A stretch of 63,743 nt of DNA from Betaproteobacteria bacterium (GTDB lineage Bacteria > Pseudomonadota > Gammaproteobacteria > Burkholderiales > Rhodocyclaceae). Each line of letters begins with the position of its first letter. Positions within the stretch are counted from its first letter, which is position 1. A model generated the notes under the pieces. It worked only from the letters and a program-made list of their open reading frames with translations, ran no database searches and was not told the origin of the DNA. The position numbers were made by a program, and so were the translations under genes. The DNA lies in NCBI GenBank assembly GCA_016208425.1, contig JACQYA010000088.1, forward strand, positions 1-63,743. The letters are read 5' to 3'. Shown here one piece after another: positions 44,105-56,129 of this stretch.

Positions 44105-47100
44105 TTACACCATCGAGGTCGTTATCAGCAGCGCGTTGATGGCGTCCGCCATCTCGTCGCTGGCCGCTTCCAGCGCCGGGAGCATTTCGCGCGCCTCGTC
44201 GTTCCGCGCGCTTTCGCAAAGGGTGACAAGCTCGTGTCCGATGGCGTGCAGCCGGCGGTGCGCCGGGTGTATCAGGCAGAACTCGGCGCTCCGCCCGTGA
44301 CGTTCCTCGCCGCTGCCGGCCAACCATTGCGCGAACCGGCACCGCGCTTCGTGCAGGCCGGGAACCGGCCCGGCGACGACGGCTTCGCCGAGATGGCGTT
44401 TCAGCGCTTCAACCCATTGCCGGTGCTCCGTTTCGCCGATTAACAGAGCGACATCCAGCGGCGAGCACTGGACGCCCGCGGCCAGTATCCAGACGGGGTC
44501 GGGTTGCCAGCTTGCGACCCAGCCGGGGAACTCGCCCGCCGGCATCGGTCGCGCGATGCCGTAGCCCTGCGCCTGATCGCAGCCCATCTGCAACAACATC
44601 ACGCCGTGTTCGACCGTTTCTACGCCTTCGGCGATAACGGTGCGGTGGAACGCTTGCGCCAGGCCGACGATGCCTTCTACGATGGCCAGATCGTCTTTGT
44701 CCTTCAGCATGTCGCGGATAAAGGTCTGGTCGATTTTGAGCGTGCCGGCGGGCAGCCGTTTCAGGTAGGTCAACGACGAATAACCGGTGCCGAAGTCGTC
44801 GAGCGCAAAATCGACGCCCAGCCACAGGCAGTCTTCCATCAGCGTGGTGACGTGGGCGATATCCTCCAGCGTGGTCGTTTCCAGCACCTCGATTTCGAGG
44901 CGGCGGTGCGGCATGTCGGGGCAGGCGGCGAGCAGTTCGCTCAAGCGGGCGATGAAATCGTTCCGGGTCAGATGGTAGGGGGAAATGTTGACGCTGACCC
45001 GCAAGTCCAGCCCTCCCTCCCGCCAAACCTGCATTTGCCGCAGCGCTTCCCGGATGACCCATTCGCCGACCGCGACGTCGGTCGGCGTTCCCTCTATCGC
45101 CGCGAGAAACTGGGCCGGCGGGAGCAGGCCGCGCTCGGGGTGCTGCCAGCGAATCAGCGCTTCGGCGCCGACCACTTTGCCCCGTCGCATATCGACCTTC
45201 GGCTGGTAGTAGAGGCGGAGCTGGCCGTTCGCCAGCGCGGTGTCCACATGGGCGCGCGATTCGCGCCGGGCACGGATACCCTGATCGTGCGAAACGTCGA
45301 ACAGGTGATAGCGGTTGCGCCCGGATTCCTTGGCCAGATACAGCGATTGATCGGCGTGGCGCAACAAGGCGTCGGCATCGGCGTCGTCGTCCGGGAACAG
45401 CGTGACGCCGATGCTGGCCGAAACCTGGACGCAGTGTCCGTCTATCGTCATCGGCTCGGCGATATGGTGCAGCAGGCGGGCCAAGGCCAGCTCGCACTCG
45501 GCGACCGATTCGATATCGTTGAGCAGCAGGACAAACTCGTCGCCGCCCAGGCGCGCGACGGTATCGCCGCCGCGCAGCGATTGCACCAACCGCCTGGCGA
45601 TCTCGATCAGCAGCCGGTCGCCGAACTGGTGGCCGAAACGGTCGTTCACCGGCTTGAATTCGTCCAGGTCGAGATAGCCGACCGCCAGCGTCTGGCCGTT
45701 CCTGCGCGTTTGCGACAAAGCCATTTGCAGCCGGTCGGCGAGCAGCACGCGGTTCGGCAGGTGGGTCAGCGCGTCGTAATGGGCGAGATGCTCCAGCCGA
45801 TCCTGGTGCGCTTTCAGGTCGGTGATGTCGGTAAACACGGCGAGGTAATGGTCGGCGTCATGTTCGCTGCCGGACAAGGTGGCGATGCTCAACCATTCGG
45901 GGTAGAGCGTGCCGTTTTTCCGCCGGTTCCATATCTCGCCCTGCCAGTGGCCGGAGGATTTGAGGCTCTGCCACATGTTGGCGAAGAACTCGGCGTCGTG
46001 CTGCCCCGAGCCGAGCAGGCTCGGCTTTTGGCCGATCGCGTCTTCGCGGGTGTAACCGGTGATTTTTGAAAAACTGGGGTTCACGTCGACGATCCGGCCG
46101 TCGAGGCCGGTCAGCGCGATACCTTCGCGGGCGTGTTCGAAAACGCCGGCCAGCAGGCGCAAGCGGCTCTCGGCAGCGCGCCGGGCGGTGACGTCCACGC
46201 TCAGGCCGAGCAGCCTGCGACCCGGCGCACCTTTCCGGTCGAGCAAGGGGATTCTGGTGATCTCCAGGTCGTGGATTTTTCCGTCGGCGAGCGCTATCCG
46301 CTCCTTTGCGACATGCGGGCCACTGCCGGCGAAGGCCGCGGCGTCGGCCGCCTTCCAGCGCGCCATCGTCTCCTCGCCGTAGAATTTTATGTAGTCGTTC
46401 TTGCTCGGAAACCCCGTCTCCGGGATTCCGGCCGCCTTGCAACAAGCCCTGTTGACGAAGGCCAGCGAGCCGTCCCGGTCAAGCAGCCAGATTCCCATCG
46501 GGGCGTAGTCGAGGATGGTGCGCAACGTCGAGGACTGCTCCTGCAGTGTCTCTTCGGCCAGCCGCGCCTGTTCGGCATCTTCCTGCAAGGCTTCGGCCAA
46601 GGCGTTGAAGGCGGCCATCGTCCGCCTGAGTTCCGGGCTGCCCCCGACCTTGATGCGGGTTTCGAGATCGCCCGCCGCCAGCTTTCCGGCGCTGTCGTCG
46701 AGCGCCCGCAACGGGGAGAGCTCTTTCCTTAAAACGAGCCAGATACCGAGGAAATCGAGACTGATCGCAAGTCCCAGAATAAGCAGGTGGTGTTTCGCGC
46801 CGGCCCACGCTTCGTTGATTGCCGGTTGGGCGTTCAGCCTTATTTCCAGCGTGCCATAGCGTTGCCCGCCGGCCTCCAGAGACGTTTCGCCGCGCACATC
46901 GTCGACGGCAAGCCAGACGGCGAACAGCGTCGGCGCCGCCGGTTTCACGTAGGCATTGCGCGCATCGAACCGCTTGTCCGACGCGCTCCGGTAGCGGATC
47001 TGAGCGATGTTTTCACGCTTCGCGTAACGTCCCAGTATCTGCCCCAGCGTCGCGTAATCGCTTGCGGCGAGAGGCTCGGCAAGCAAGGTGGGGAGCATCG

Positions 47101-47272
47101 CCAAATCGTTGGCGAGCTGCTGCGCCAGTTCCCGGCGAGCGTCTTTCGCATCTCGCCACGCCGCCGCTTGCAGCAGCAAACCGCCCGCCACGAGCAATCC
47201 GAGGCCGGTGGTCAGGAGAAGTTTGCCGACCACGGGTAGTTTGTCCCATGCGGCATATACTGGGCGGAACAT
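44105..47272 (-). CDS. PAS-GGDEF-EAL protein with CZB-like C-terminus
   Basis: This ~1055-residue membrane protein has two N-terminal helices around a ~110-residue periplasmic domain, a HAMP segment, two PAS domains (TILDYAPMGIWLLDRDG; EHAREGIALTGLDGRIVDVN), a GGDEF domain with intact RLGGDEFVLLL, and an EAL domain with EALIRW, NISPYHL and DFALDDFGTGYSS. The last ~130 residues contain a conserved Cys (RCRFAQWLAG) and several His (HPAHRRLHAIGHE) like the zinc-binding CZB domain of DgcZ. Both catalytic domains look functional. The start at 47272 (MFRPVYAAWDK) is preferred to 47317. Confidence 0.9.
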   Translation of the reverse strand: MFRPVYAAWDKLPVVGKLLLTTGLGLLVAGGLLLQAAAWRDAKDARRELAQQLANDLAMLPTLLAEPLAASDYATLGQILGRYAKRENIAQIRYRSASDKRFDARNAYVKPAAPTLFAVWLAVDDVRGETSLEAGGQRYGTLEIRLNAQPAINEAWAGAKHHLLILGLAISLDFLGIWLVLRKELSPLRALDDSAGKLAAGDLETRIKVGGSPELRRTMAAFNALAEALQEDAEQARLAEETLQEQSSTLRTILDYAPMGIWLLDRDGSLAFVNRACCKAAGIPETGFPSKNDYIKFYGEETMARWKAADAAAFAGSGPHVAKERIALADGKIHDLEITRIPLLDRKGAPGRRLLGLSVDVTARRAAESRLRLLAGVFEHAREGIALTGLDGRIVDVNPSFSKITGYTREDAIGQKPSLLGSGQHDAEFFANMWQSLKSSGHWQGEIWNRRKNGTLYPEWLSIATLSGSEHDADHYLAVFTDITDLKAHQDRLEHLAHYDALTHLPNRVLLADRLQMALSQTRRNGQTLAVGYLDLDEFKPVNDRFGHQFGDRLLIEIARRLVQSLRGGDTVARLGGDEFVLLLNDIESVAECELALARLLHHIAEPMTIDGHCVQVSASIGVTLFPDDDADADALLRHADQSLYLAKESGRNRYHLFDVSHDQGIRARRESRAHVDTALANGQLRLYYQPKVDMRRGKVVGAEALIRWQHPERGLLPPAQFLAAIEGTPTDVAVGEWVIREALRQMQVWREGGLDLRVSVNISPYHLTRNDFIARLSELLAACPDMPHRRLEIEVLETTTLEDIAHVTTLMEDCLWLGVDFALDDFGTGYSSLTYLKRLPAGTLKIDQTFIRDMLKDKDDLAIVEGIVGLAQAFHRTVIAEGVETVEHGVMLLQMGCDQAQGYGIARPMPAGEFPGWVASWQPDPVWILAAGVQCSPLDVALLIGETEHRQWVEALKRHLGEAVVAGPVPGLHEARCRFAQWLAGSGEERHGRSAEFCLIHPAHRRLHAIGHELVTLCESARNDEAREMLPALEAASDEMADAINALLITTSMV

Positions 47273-47375
47273 TATCCGAGGCCTGACGGTGTGTTGCGGT
47301 ATGCCTTGCGCGGGCACAAACCGGGGGGGCGGACACGCGGGTTCCCGGCCGCGCCAGCGGCAACTGCCAATAGGC

Positions 47376-49337
47376 TCATTCCTCTTTCTCTTTCCCGGTC
47401 ACCACCCGGTTCCCTCCCGCCCGGCGCGCTTCGGCCAAGGCCGCTTCCGCGCCGTTGAGCAGGTCGTCCGACGTTTTCATCCACTGCCGGCCAAAAGCCA
47501 GCCCGCCGCTCATCGTGAGCCGTAGCGTGCGATCCCCGGTTTCGAAGCCGGTAGCGGCAATTTCCCGTAGCAGACGGTTCGCTTCCAACACCGCGAAGCC
47601 ATTGTTTGCGGTCGGGGTCTTGGCGAAAAGAACGATGAATTCGCTGCCCGAGTAGCGGGCGATCTTGTCCTCCGGCCGCAGTCCGGCCCTGAGAACGGCG
47701 GCGGCGCGCTGCAAGACCTCGTCGCCCGCCAGGCGTCCGATGACGAGATTGATATTGTCCAGTTGATCGGGGCGGACTACCAGAGCCGCCAGCGTGGTGG
47801 TCGGATCCGCGACGGCGGCCGGCCACATCTGGCGCAGCCATTCCAGCGTGGCGCCGCGCGCCGCCAGACCGGTCAGCGGATCGGCCTGGCGGGTTTCCTG
47901 CAAACGTTTGTTGAGCGCCGCGAACTCGCTGGCGAAGCGGTTGAGGTTGCTCTGGTCGCGCTCGATCTCCCGGCGCAGCGCGACGACGCGCAGCCCGGCC
48001 CGGATCTTGGCGGCCAGCACTTTGGCCTTGAGCGGCTTGGTGAGAAAATCGTCGGCGCCGGCATCGAGCGCCTCGATCAGCACTTCTTCCTGGTCTAGCC
48101 CGGTCAGTATCAGGATGTAGACGCCGCGCCCGAATCCGGTCTTGCGCAGGGCGCGAATCAGCTCGATGCCGTTCATCTCCGGCATGCGCCAATCGACGAT
48201 CATCAGATGCGGCTGCTTTGCCAGCGCGATTTCCAGACCCCGGCGGCCGTTTTCCGCTTCGAGAAATTCATGCCCGACGTGAACCAGCAGCGCCTTGAGC
48301 AGGTTGCGCATGACCCGGTCGTCGTCGACGACCAGCACCCGGTAAGTCTCGTGCGGGGCGGTTCCGGGCGTTTCCGGTTCCGCGCCGCCTCCGGCATCGA
48401 CAATCGCGCCGGGGGCGTCCGGTAGCGGCGCACGCATCAGTTCGGCGAACGGCGGCAGAGGCTGCGGCGGCACGTCCAGGATGCTGCACCACTCGCCCCA
48501 ACCGCGCACTACCCCGTCGCACAGCTCGGTCAGCATGTCTGCGCCGATCGACAGATTTTCGCCCAGCGCGAACAGGTCGGAAAACATGGCGTGCCGCTGT
48601 TCGGCCGGCGCCAAGCAAATATCGGCAATCCGCGAGGCCAGCATCAGCACCTGGAGCAGCCGGTCCGGCCGCGATCCGGCCGCGAAGCTGGCGACCTGCG
48701 GCTGCTCGTGGCAGCGCACCGGTTCGATCAGGGCGACGGGAAGACCCCAGTCGGAAAGCAGGGCGGCGGTCAGGTCGGCGTGGTCGAGGCTGAAGGACTG
48801 GCGCTCCTCTTGCAGCAGCCCGGCGCCGCGCGCCGGCAAACGTTCGAGCAGCGAGGCGTAATCGTCGGGGAAGACGCTGGCCAGACCCAGCTCGCCGGTG
48901 TGTGCAAGGAGGCCGAGGGTAAAGGCTTCGTCGCCGGGCATCACGCGCGCGAAAGGCGCCAGCGCTTGCATGGCGACCGCGCGGGCGAGGTTGCGCGACC
49001 AGAACGCCGGATAGTCGAAAGCGCGACACTTGCCGGAACGGGCTTCGTTGATCAACGAAAAACCCAGCGCCAGCCCGCGCACGGCCGTCAGGCCGAGCAC
49101 GCTGACCGCGTCCTGGATCGCCAGCACCGGACGCACGCCCGGCGCCCGGCAACTATTGGCCAGCTTGACCAGGCGCGCCATCAGCGAAGGGTCGGCCTTG
49201 ATCGCCAGCGCCAGCTGGGCGAGCGAGACATTCTCGTCGCGCGTCAGCTTGACGACCGCCAAGGCAGGCCCCTTCGGGGAAGGCAGCAGGCCGGAGGACT
49301 TGAGCTGCTCGAAGCGTGCTTGAAACGATGCGTTCAT
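47376..49337 (-). CDS. HDOD-receiver-degenerate GGDEF protein
   Basis: This 653-residue protein has an N-terminal HDOD domain ([20 protein letters not shown]), a receiver domain ([19 protein letters not shown]; phospho-acceptor D in [14 protein letters not shown] in FLTKPL) and a C-terminal GGDEF-like domain. The GGDEF motif reads SGSEF, so diguanylate cyclase activity is doubtful; it may bind GTP or partner proteins. ATG 49337 matches the HDOD boundary. It lies just downstream (same strand) of nothing else and is divergent from clpB. Confidence 0.85.
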   Translation of the reverse strand: MNASFQARFEQLKSSGLLPSPKGPALAVVKLTRDENVSLAQLALAIKADPSLMARLVKLANSCRAPGVRPVLAIQDAVSVLGLTAVRGLALGFSLINEARSGKCRAFDYPAFWSRNLARAVAMQALAPFARVMPGDEAFTLGLLAHTGELGLASVFPDDYASLLERLPARGAGLLQEERQSFSLDHADLTAALLSDWGLPVALIEPVRCHEQPQVASFAAGSRPDRLLQVLMLASRIADICLAPAEQRHAMFSDLFALGENLSIGADMLTELCDGVVRGWGEWCSILDVPPQPLPPFAELMRAPLPDAPGAIVDAGGGAEPETPGTAPHETYRVLVVDDDRVMRNLLKALLVHVGHEFLEAENGRRGLEIALAKQPHLMIVDWRMPEMNGIELIRALRKTGFGRGVYILILTGLDQEEVLIEALDAGADDFLTKPLKAKVLAAKIRAGLRVVALRREIERDQSNLNRFASEFAALNKRLQETRQADPLTGLAARGATLEWLRQMWPAAVADPTTTLAALVVRPDQLDNINLVIGRLAGDEVLQRAAAVLRAGLRPEDKIARYSGSEFIVLFAKTPTANNGFAVLEANRLLREIAATGFETGDRTLRLTMSGGLAFGRQWMKTSDDLLNGAEAALAEARRAGGNRVVTGKEKEE

Positions 49338-49460
49338 GACGAGAGCTTTTTCCTCGCAGGATTCTGGATCTGGAATTACATTGGGCCGGATCATGTCAAT
49401 GCGGCAAATACTACACCATGCCAAGCAGAATGTGGATTGCCGTATCGCATGGCCGCATGG

Positions 49461-49488
49461 CTTGAAATGTCGGCGCTTGCCCCCATCT
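49461..49488 (+). promoter_or_regulatory. Sigma-32 heat-shock promoter of clpB
   Basis: CTTGAAA (49461-49467) and CCCCATCT (49481-49488) are separated by 13 nt. Both boxes match the sigma-32 consensus, and clpB starts 36 nt downstream. Confidence 0.88.
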
Positions 49489-49523
49489 GCAAGCCATCGG
49501 ACATTACCTGTGAGGATCGTGCC

Positions 49524-52145
<2,622 letters not shown>

Positions 52146-52198
52146 GAGTCGGAATCAGAATCGGAATCCAAGTCGGCCACTGTGCGGAAAGGAATGAT

Positions 52199-52432
52199 AT
52201 GAACGTTGTCTACAATAGCGAACGCTACGCGATATTTGCCTACCCGGTACAACAAGGTTTTGAGCTGGTCGACAAGGCTGGCAGCCGCAGCCTGTTTGTG
52301 CACGGTTCGGTGGCGATCGACCTGCGCGCGGCGATTGACAGCATTCCCGACGCCGAGCGCGACGAGGAGTCGATAGACTCGCTGCTCGACGATTACTGCG
52401 TCGGCGCCGCCAGCCCTATCGTTTTTCACTGA
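52199..52432 (+). CDS. DUF3567 family protein
   Basis: This 77-residue protein (MNVVYNSERYAIFAYP, then GFELVDKAGSRSLFVHG) matches the small betaproteobacterial DUF3567 family. AAAGGA lies 5 nt before ATG 52199. The function is unknown. A degenerate GGAATC-rich repeat (52147-52168) lies between clpB and this gene. Confidence 0.75.
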   Translation: MNVVYNSERYAIFAYPVQQGFELVDKAGSRSLFVHGSVAIDLRAAIDSIPDAERDEESIDSLLDDYCVGAASPIVFH

Positions 52433-52475
52433 GCGGCTATAAAAAATTCAAAGACGCCCGATATTGGCTCCACCA

Positions 52476-52630
52476 TTCCCGCGCAGGCGGGAACCGTGCG
52501 CCCGTGAAGGCGCGATGACAGCACGGAGGAAGTCCGTGTCGTGGTAAGCCAAGACCACGAAGCAGAAGGTAACGGCGTCGCTGCGAGGCGTGGTGGAGAG
52601 CAACCGGAAGCGAGCAACTGAACCAACATC
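52476..52630 (+). other. Hairpin followed by a structured segment resembling a group II intron 5' end
   Basis: A 7-bp hairpin (TTCCCGC-GCAG-GCGGGAA, 52476-52493) is followed after 2 nt by GTGCGCCCGTGAAGGCGCG at 52496. GTGCG is the usual 5' end of bacterial group II introns, and class C introns insert just after hairpins. Further stems follow (CACGGA/TCCGTG; CGTGGT/ACCACG). There is no reverse-transcriptase gene and no domain V, so if it is an intron only the 5' part remains. It is part of a ~500-nt gene-free stretch (52433-52931). Confidence 0.45.
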
Positions 52631-52803
52631 CCGTGCTTATCCGGTTAGCACAGACAGCAAAAATAGACGCCATTTTTCAGCCCGAAAGTGGGGTGCCGCC
52701 GCGGTTTTCGGCACCAGCAGACGGGCGCGCAGTCGATTTCACCGCAAATCCTGCCCGTAAGTGGGGCACATGTTCTGTGTCTGTGACAACCGGATAAGCA
52801 CGG
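52631..52803. mobile_element. MITE-like element with ~27-nt terminal inverted repeats
   Basis: CCGTGCTTATCCGGTTAGCA (52631-52650) is mirrored by TGACAACCGGATAAGCACGG (52784-52803). The match extends inward with a few gaps (CACAGACAG against CTGTGTCTGTG). The ~170-bp interior has no coding frame and contains two similar units, CCCGAAAGTGGGGTGC and CCCGTAAGTGGGGCAC. It looks like a non-autonomous element or the collapsed ends of an insertion sequence. No transposase is present. 52804-52931 shows nothing recognisable. Confidence 0.6.
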
Positions 52804-52931
52804 TTGCTTGCTCCAAAAACAAACCGTGTTGATGGCGCTGAAAAGTCCTCGTAGCCTGGCTTTCAGGCAACTGGCACCGCCCACACGCACATGCGGCCAA
52901 AATCCGGGCATCCAGCACGTTTCTCGCCAAA

Positions 52932-54146
52932 CTACAAAATCGGCCCATGCGCGTGTTCGCCGCGCTCGTACACCACATGCGCGCGGCCGACCAGCAGCGG
53001 GTCGATGGGGCCGATGCGGTCGGTGTCCTTTTCGCCGTAGGGCAGCTTGTGCAGCACGTAGCGCAGGGCGTTCAGGCGCGCGCGCTTCTTGCAGTCGGAC
53101 TTGATGACAGTCCACGGGGCGTCGGCGGTGTCGGTGTGGAAGAACATGGCTTCCTTGGCCTTGGTGTAGTCGTCCCATTTGTCGAGCGAGGCGAGGTCGA
53201 TCGGCGACAGCTTCCACTGCTTGAGCGGGTGCACCTGGCGTTCCTTGAAACGGCGGCGCTGCTCCTTGCGGCTGACCGAGAACCAGAACTTGATGAGGTG
53301 GATGCCGCTGCGCGCCAGCGTGCGCTCGAATTCGGGCGTTTGCCGCATGAACTCGTCGTATTCGCCGGGCGTGCAAAAACCCATCACGCGCTCGACGCCG
53401 GCGCGGTTGTACCACGAGCGGTCGAAGAGGACAATTTCGCCGGCCGTCGGCAGATGCTGCACATAGCGCTGGAAATACCACTGGCCGCGCTCGGATTCAG
53501 AGGGCTTTTCCAGCGCCACGACGCGCGCGCCGCGCGGGTTGAGGTGTTCCATCAGGCGTTTGATCGTGCCGCCCTTGCCGGCGGCGTCGCGCCCCTCGAA
53601 GACGATAACCACGCGCTGGCCGGTTTCTTTCACCCAGGCTTGCAGTTTGAGCAACTCGACCTGCAAGCGGTATTTTTGCCGCTCGTAGTTCTTGCGCGAC
53701 ATCAGGTTGCGGTAGGGGTAGCCGCCATCGCGCCAGTCGCCGGAGAGCTGGTCGTCGGGGCTGACCGGGAGCTTGGCGGCGGGCGAGTCGTCGCCTTTCA
53801 GCAAGACATCGCGCAGCATGGCGGCGTCGTCGGGCGAGGCGCCGGCCATGATCGCCTCCAGCGCTTTGGCAACCGACGCGGTATCTCCGGCCGCCGCCTT
53901 GAGAAGGATGTCCCTGACCGCGTTTTTCTTGGCTTCCTGCGCGCCGCTGGCCGCTTCGGACGCGGCAAACGTTTCGATGCCGGCGCCCGTGCGCGACGGG
54001 GAAATGTCGCCCGCCGACGCCTTGCGCGGCTGCGCGGTACGGGAACGGCCCGGCGCCGCTCTGGCACTCTTCGCGGCGGAAGGGGCGGCCGTTTGTACCA
54101 CCGGCTTCTGTTCGGAAGTCGAGCCTGGCGAGTTTTCTTTATCCAT
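52932..54146 (-). CDS. ppk2: Polyphosphate kinase 2 family protein
   Basis: This 404-residue protein has a ~150-residue low-complexity N-terminus and a class I PPK2 domain with Walker A FEGRDAAGKGGTIKRL, the motif HLNPRGARVVAL and IVLFDRSWYNRAGVERVMGF. PPK2 uses polyphosphate to phosphorylate ADP or GDP, or runs in reverse. ATG 54146 (MDKENSPG) with GAGGAG upstream is preferred to 54200. Its C-terminus (YERGEHAHGPIL) is complete. No ppk1 or ppx is in the window. Confidence 0.92.
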   Translation of the reverse strand: MDKENSPGSTSEQKPVVQTAAPSAAKSARAAPGRSRTAQPRKASAGDISPSRTGAGIETFAASEAASGAQEAKKNAVRDILLKAAAGDTASVAKALEAIMAGASPDDAAMLRDVLLKGDDSPAAKLPVSPDDQLSGDWRDGGYPYRNLMSRKNYERQKYRLQVELLKLQAWVKETGQRVVIVFEGRDAAGKGGTIKRLMEHLNPRGARVVALEKPSESERGQWYFQRYVQHLPTAGEIVLFDRSWYNRAGVERVMGFCTPGEYDEFMRQTPEFERTLARSGIHLIKFWFSVSRKEQRRRFKERQVHPLKQWKLSPIDLASLDKWDDYTKAKEAMFFHTDTADAPWTVIKSDCKKRARLNALRYVLHKLPYGEKDTDRIGPIDPLLVGRAHVVYERGEHAHGPIL

Positions 54147-54281
54147 CGTTGTCTCCTCGGAGGTGATCGGGCGGCTCACCGGAAATATGCCGGGCAGCAC
54201 TGCCCGCTATCATAGCGCCGGGATATTGGCGGCGCCAGTGCGCGCGTCGCAGCGTTTTTTGCAGCAAGCCGCCGCAGCGCG

Positions 54282-55022
54282 CTACATCTGCCGGAACAGA
54301 TGCGCGTAACTTCGGCTCACCGCAATTTTCTCCGGCCGGTCGCGCTGTTTGAGCCAGACCTTGCCCTGCAGGTCGTGGTGCGCCGATACGATCTGCCGCA
54401 CGTTCACCACCGTGCCGCGATGCACCTGCCAGAACTGTCGGGGATCGAGCTGCGCGATCAACTCCTTGAGCGGCGTGCGCAACAACAGCTCGGCGCCGGG
54501 TATCAGCAGCAGCGTGTACTTGTCGGCCGACTGGAAATAGCAGGCATCTTCGACCGCCACCACGCGCACCGTCTGCCCGACCTGCGCCCGCAGCCAGCGC
54601 AGGGGCTCCGGTTTGGCCGGCGCGGCGAGCAGGTCTTGCAGCCTGGCCAGCAATTCGGCGGGCGCCGCTTCCGTGTGCCGTTTCAGCCGCCCGACACAGC
54701 GCGCCAGGCGCTCGTCGGAGACGGGTTTCAGCAGGTAGTCGACCGCCGCCTGCTCGAACGCCTGCACCGCGTGGCCGTCGTAGGCGGTCACGAAAACCAC
54801 GCGACACCCGGCCGGCGCGGAGCGCGCCGCGTCCAGCCCGCTTGTTCCCGGCATGCTGATATCGAGGAAGGCGAGATCCGGTTTCAGCGCCTCCAGGGCG
54901 CTGGCAGCGGCGGCGCCATCGTGCACCACCGAGACGATCTGCAATTCGGGCCACAGGCGTTGCAACCTGCGCTGCAAGTCGTCGGCCAGATGCCGCTCGT
55001 CGTCGGCGACGATGGCTCTCAT
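54282..55022 (-). CDS. LytTR-type response regulator (AlgR/LytR-like)
   Basis: This 246-residue regulator has an N-terminal receiver domain (IVADDERHLADDLQRRL; phospho-acceptor D in LAFLDISMPGTSG; K in YLLKPVSDE) and a C-terminal LytTR DNA-binding domain (DACYFQSADKYTLLL, HRGTVVNVRQIVSAHHDL). It overlaps the LytS-like kinase gene by 4 nt (ATGA), a typical LytSR/AlgZR pair. Target genes are unknown. It ends 135 nt from the divergent ppk2 start. Confidence 0.93.
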   Translation of the reverse strand: MRAIVADDERHLADDLQRRLQRLWPELQIVSVVHDGAAAASALEALKPDLAFLDISMPGTSGLDAARSAPAGCRVVFVTAYDGHAVQAFEQAAVDYLLKPVSDERLARCVGRLKRHTEAAPAELLARLQDLLAAPAKPEPLRWLRAQVGQTVRVVAVEDACYFQSADKYTLLLIPGAELLLRTPLKELIAQLDPRQFWQVHRGTVVNVRQIVSAHHDLQGKVWLKQRDRPEKIAVSRSYAHLFRQM

Positions 55023-56017
55023 CGCGGCAACACCAGGGTGGCGGTCGCGCCGCCGCCGCGATTGCCGCGCAGCGCCAGGCGCCCGGCCTCGCCGAACAAG
55101 GTCGCCAGCCGCGCCCCCACGTTTGCCAGGCCCGTTCCACCGGCCTTTCCTTCATCCGCCAGCCCCGCACCGCTATCGCTCACCTCGATACGCAGCGTTG
55201 CGTTGTCCGTGCTGGCGCGGATTTCTATCCCGCCGCCGCCCACTTTCGGTTCGATGCCGTGGCGCACGGCGTTTTCGACCAGCGGCTGCAACAGCATCGG
55301 CGGAAAAGCGCAACGCCGCGCGTCGCCGGGCGCTTCGATGCGCCAGACCAGCCGTTCGCCCAAACGGATTTTCATGATCTGCAAATAGTTTTCGAGCAGA
55401 TCCAGTTCGTCGCCCAGCGTCGCGCTGTCGCTGCGCGCACGCGCCAAGGCGATGCGCAGCCAATCGTTCAGACGCTCCAGCAGGCGTTTTGCCAGAACCG
55501 GGTCGCCGTCGATCAAGCTGGCGACGTTGGCCAGGGTGTTGAACAGGAAGTGCGGTTCGATCTGCGCTTGCAACAGTTTCAGCGACGCCTCGATTTCGCG
55601 CTTTTCGCTTTCCACCTCGGCCAGGCGCCGCTGCCTGACCTCGGCATCCAGCCGCTCGATACGCTCGCCGAGAAAATAGGTGATGCCGCCGATGCCGCCA
55701 AAAAACAGACCGATCACCACCGAGAGCCGGGCGCGCGGATCGTCCCAGCCCCCGACACCGGCAATCCATGACGCCAATGTGACGCCCAGCACGATGCTGC
55801 CGGGGAAGGTCAGTGCCAAGACCATCCAGCGGCGACGCTTGTCGGAAATATGGTAAGCCACCGTGACATTGATGGCGTAGATGGACAAGCCGATGCACTG
55901 CGAAAAAATCAGATTGATCCAGAAATCCTCCCCGAAACCGATCACCGTCAATAACCCGGCAATCGCCGTATTGAACAGCAAGGAGGAAAGCGTGGAGATG
56001 AGCAGGTTGTGGCGCAT
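55019..56017 (-). CDS. LytS/AlgZ-like sensor histidine kinase
   Basis: This 332-residue kinase has four N-terminal membrane helices, a coiled region (RIERLDAEVRQRRLAEVESEK), the His_kinase motif LQAQIEPHFLFNTLANV and an HATPase domain (LLQPLVENAVRHGIEP, GLANVGARLATLFG). This architecture is typical of FimS/AlgZ partners of LytTR regulators. ATG 56017 (MRHNLL) is preferred to 56065. It is the first gene of the pair. Confidence 0.92.
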   Translation of the reverse strand: MRHNLLISTLSSLLFNTAIAGLLTVIGFGEDFWINLIFSQCIGLSIYAINVTVAYHISDKRRRWMVLALTFPGSIVLGVTLASWIAGVGGWDDPRARLSVVIGLFFGGIGGITYFLGERIERLDAEVRQRRLAEVESEKREIEASLKLLQAQIEPHFLFNTLANVASLIDGDPVLAKRLLERLNDWLRIALARARSDSATLGDELDLLENYLQIMKIRLGERLVWRIEAPGDARRCAFPPMLLQPLVENAVRHGIEPKVGGGGIEIRASTDNATLRIEVSDSGAGLADEGKAGGTGLANVGARLATLFGEAGRLALRGNRGGGATATLVLPR

Positions 56018-56129
56018 GCGTTGATTATCCTGGTCGGCGGTACTTGCCACGCATCGGCTCGTCATTGCCCGTAATCTTCGCCAAAACAGTTTTTGGATTC
56101 GGCTCGTGAAGTTCTACAGCCTGCCGGCT

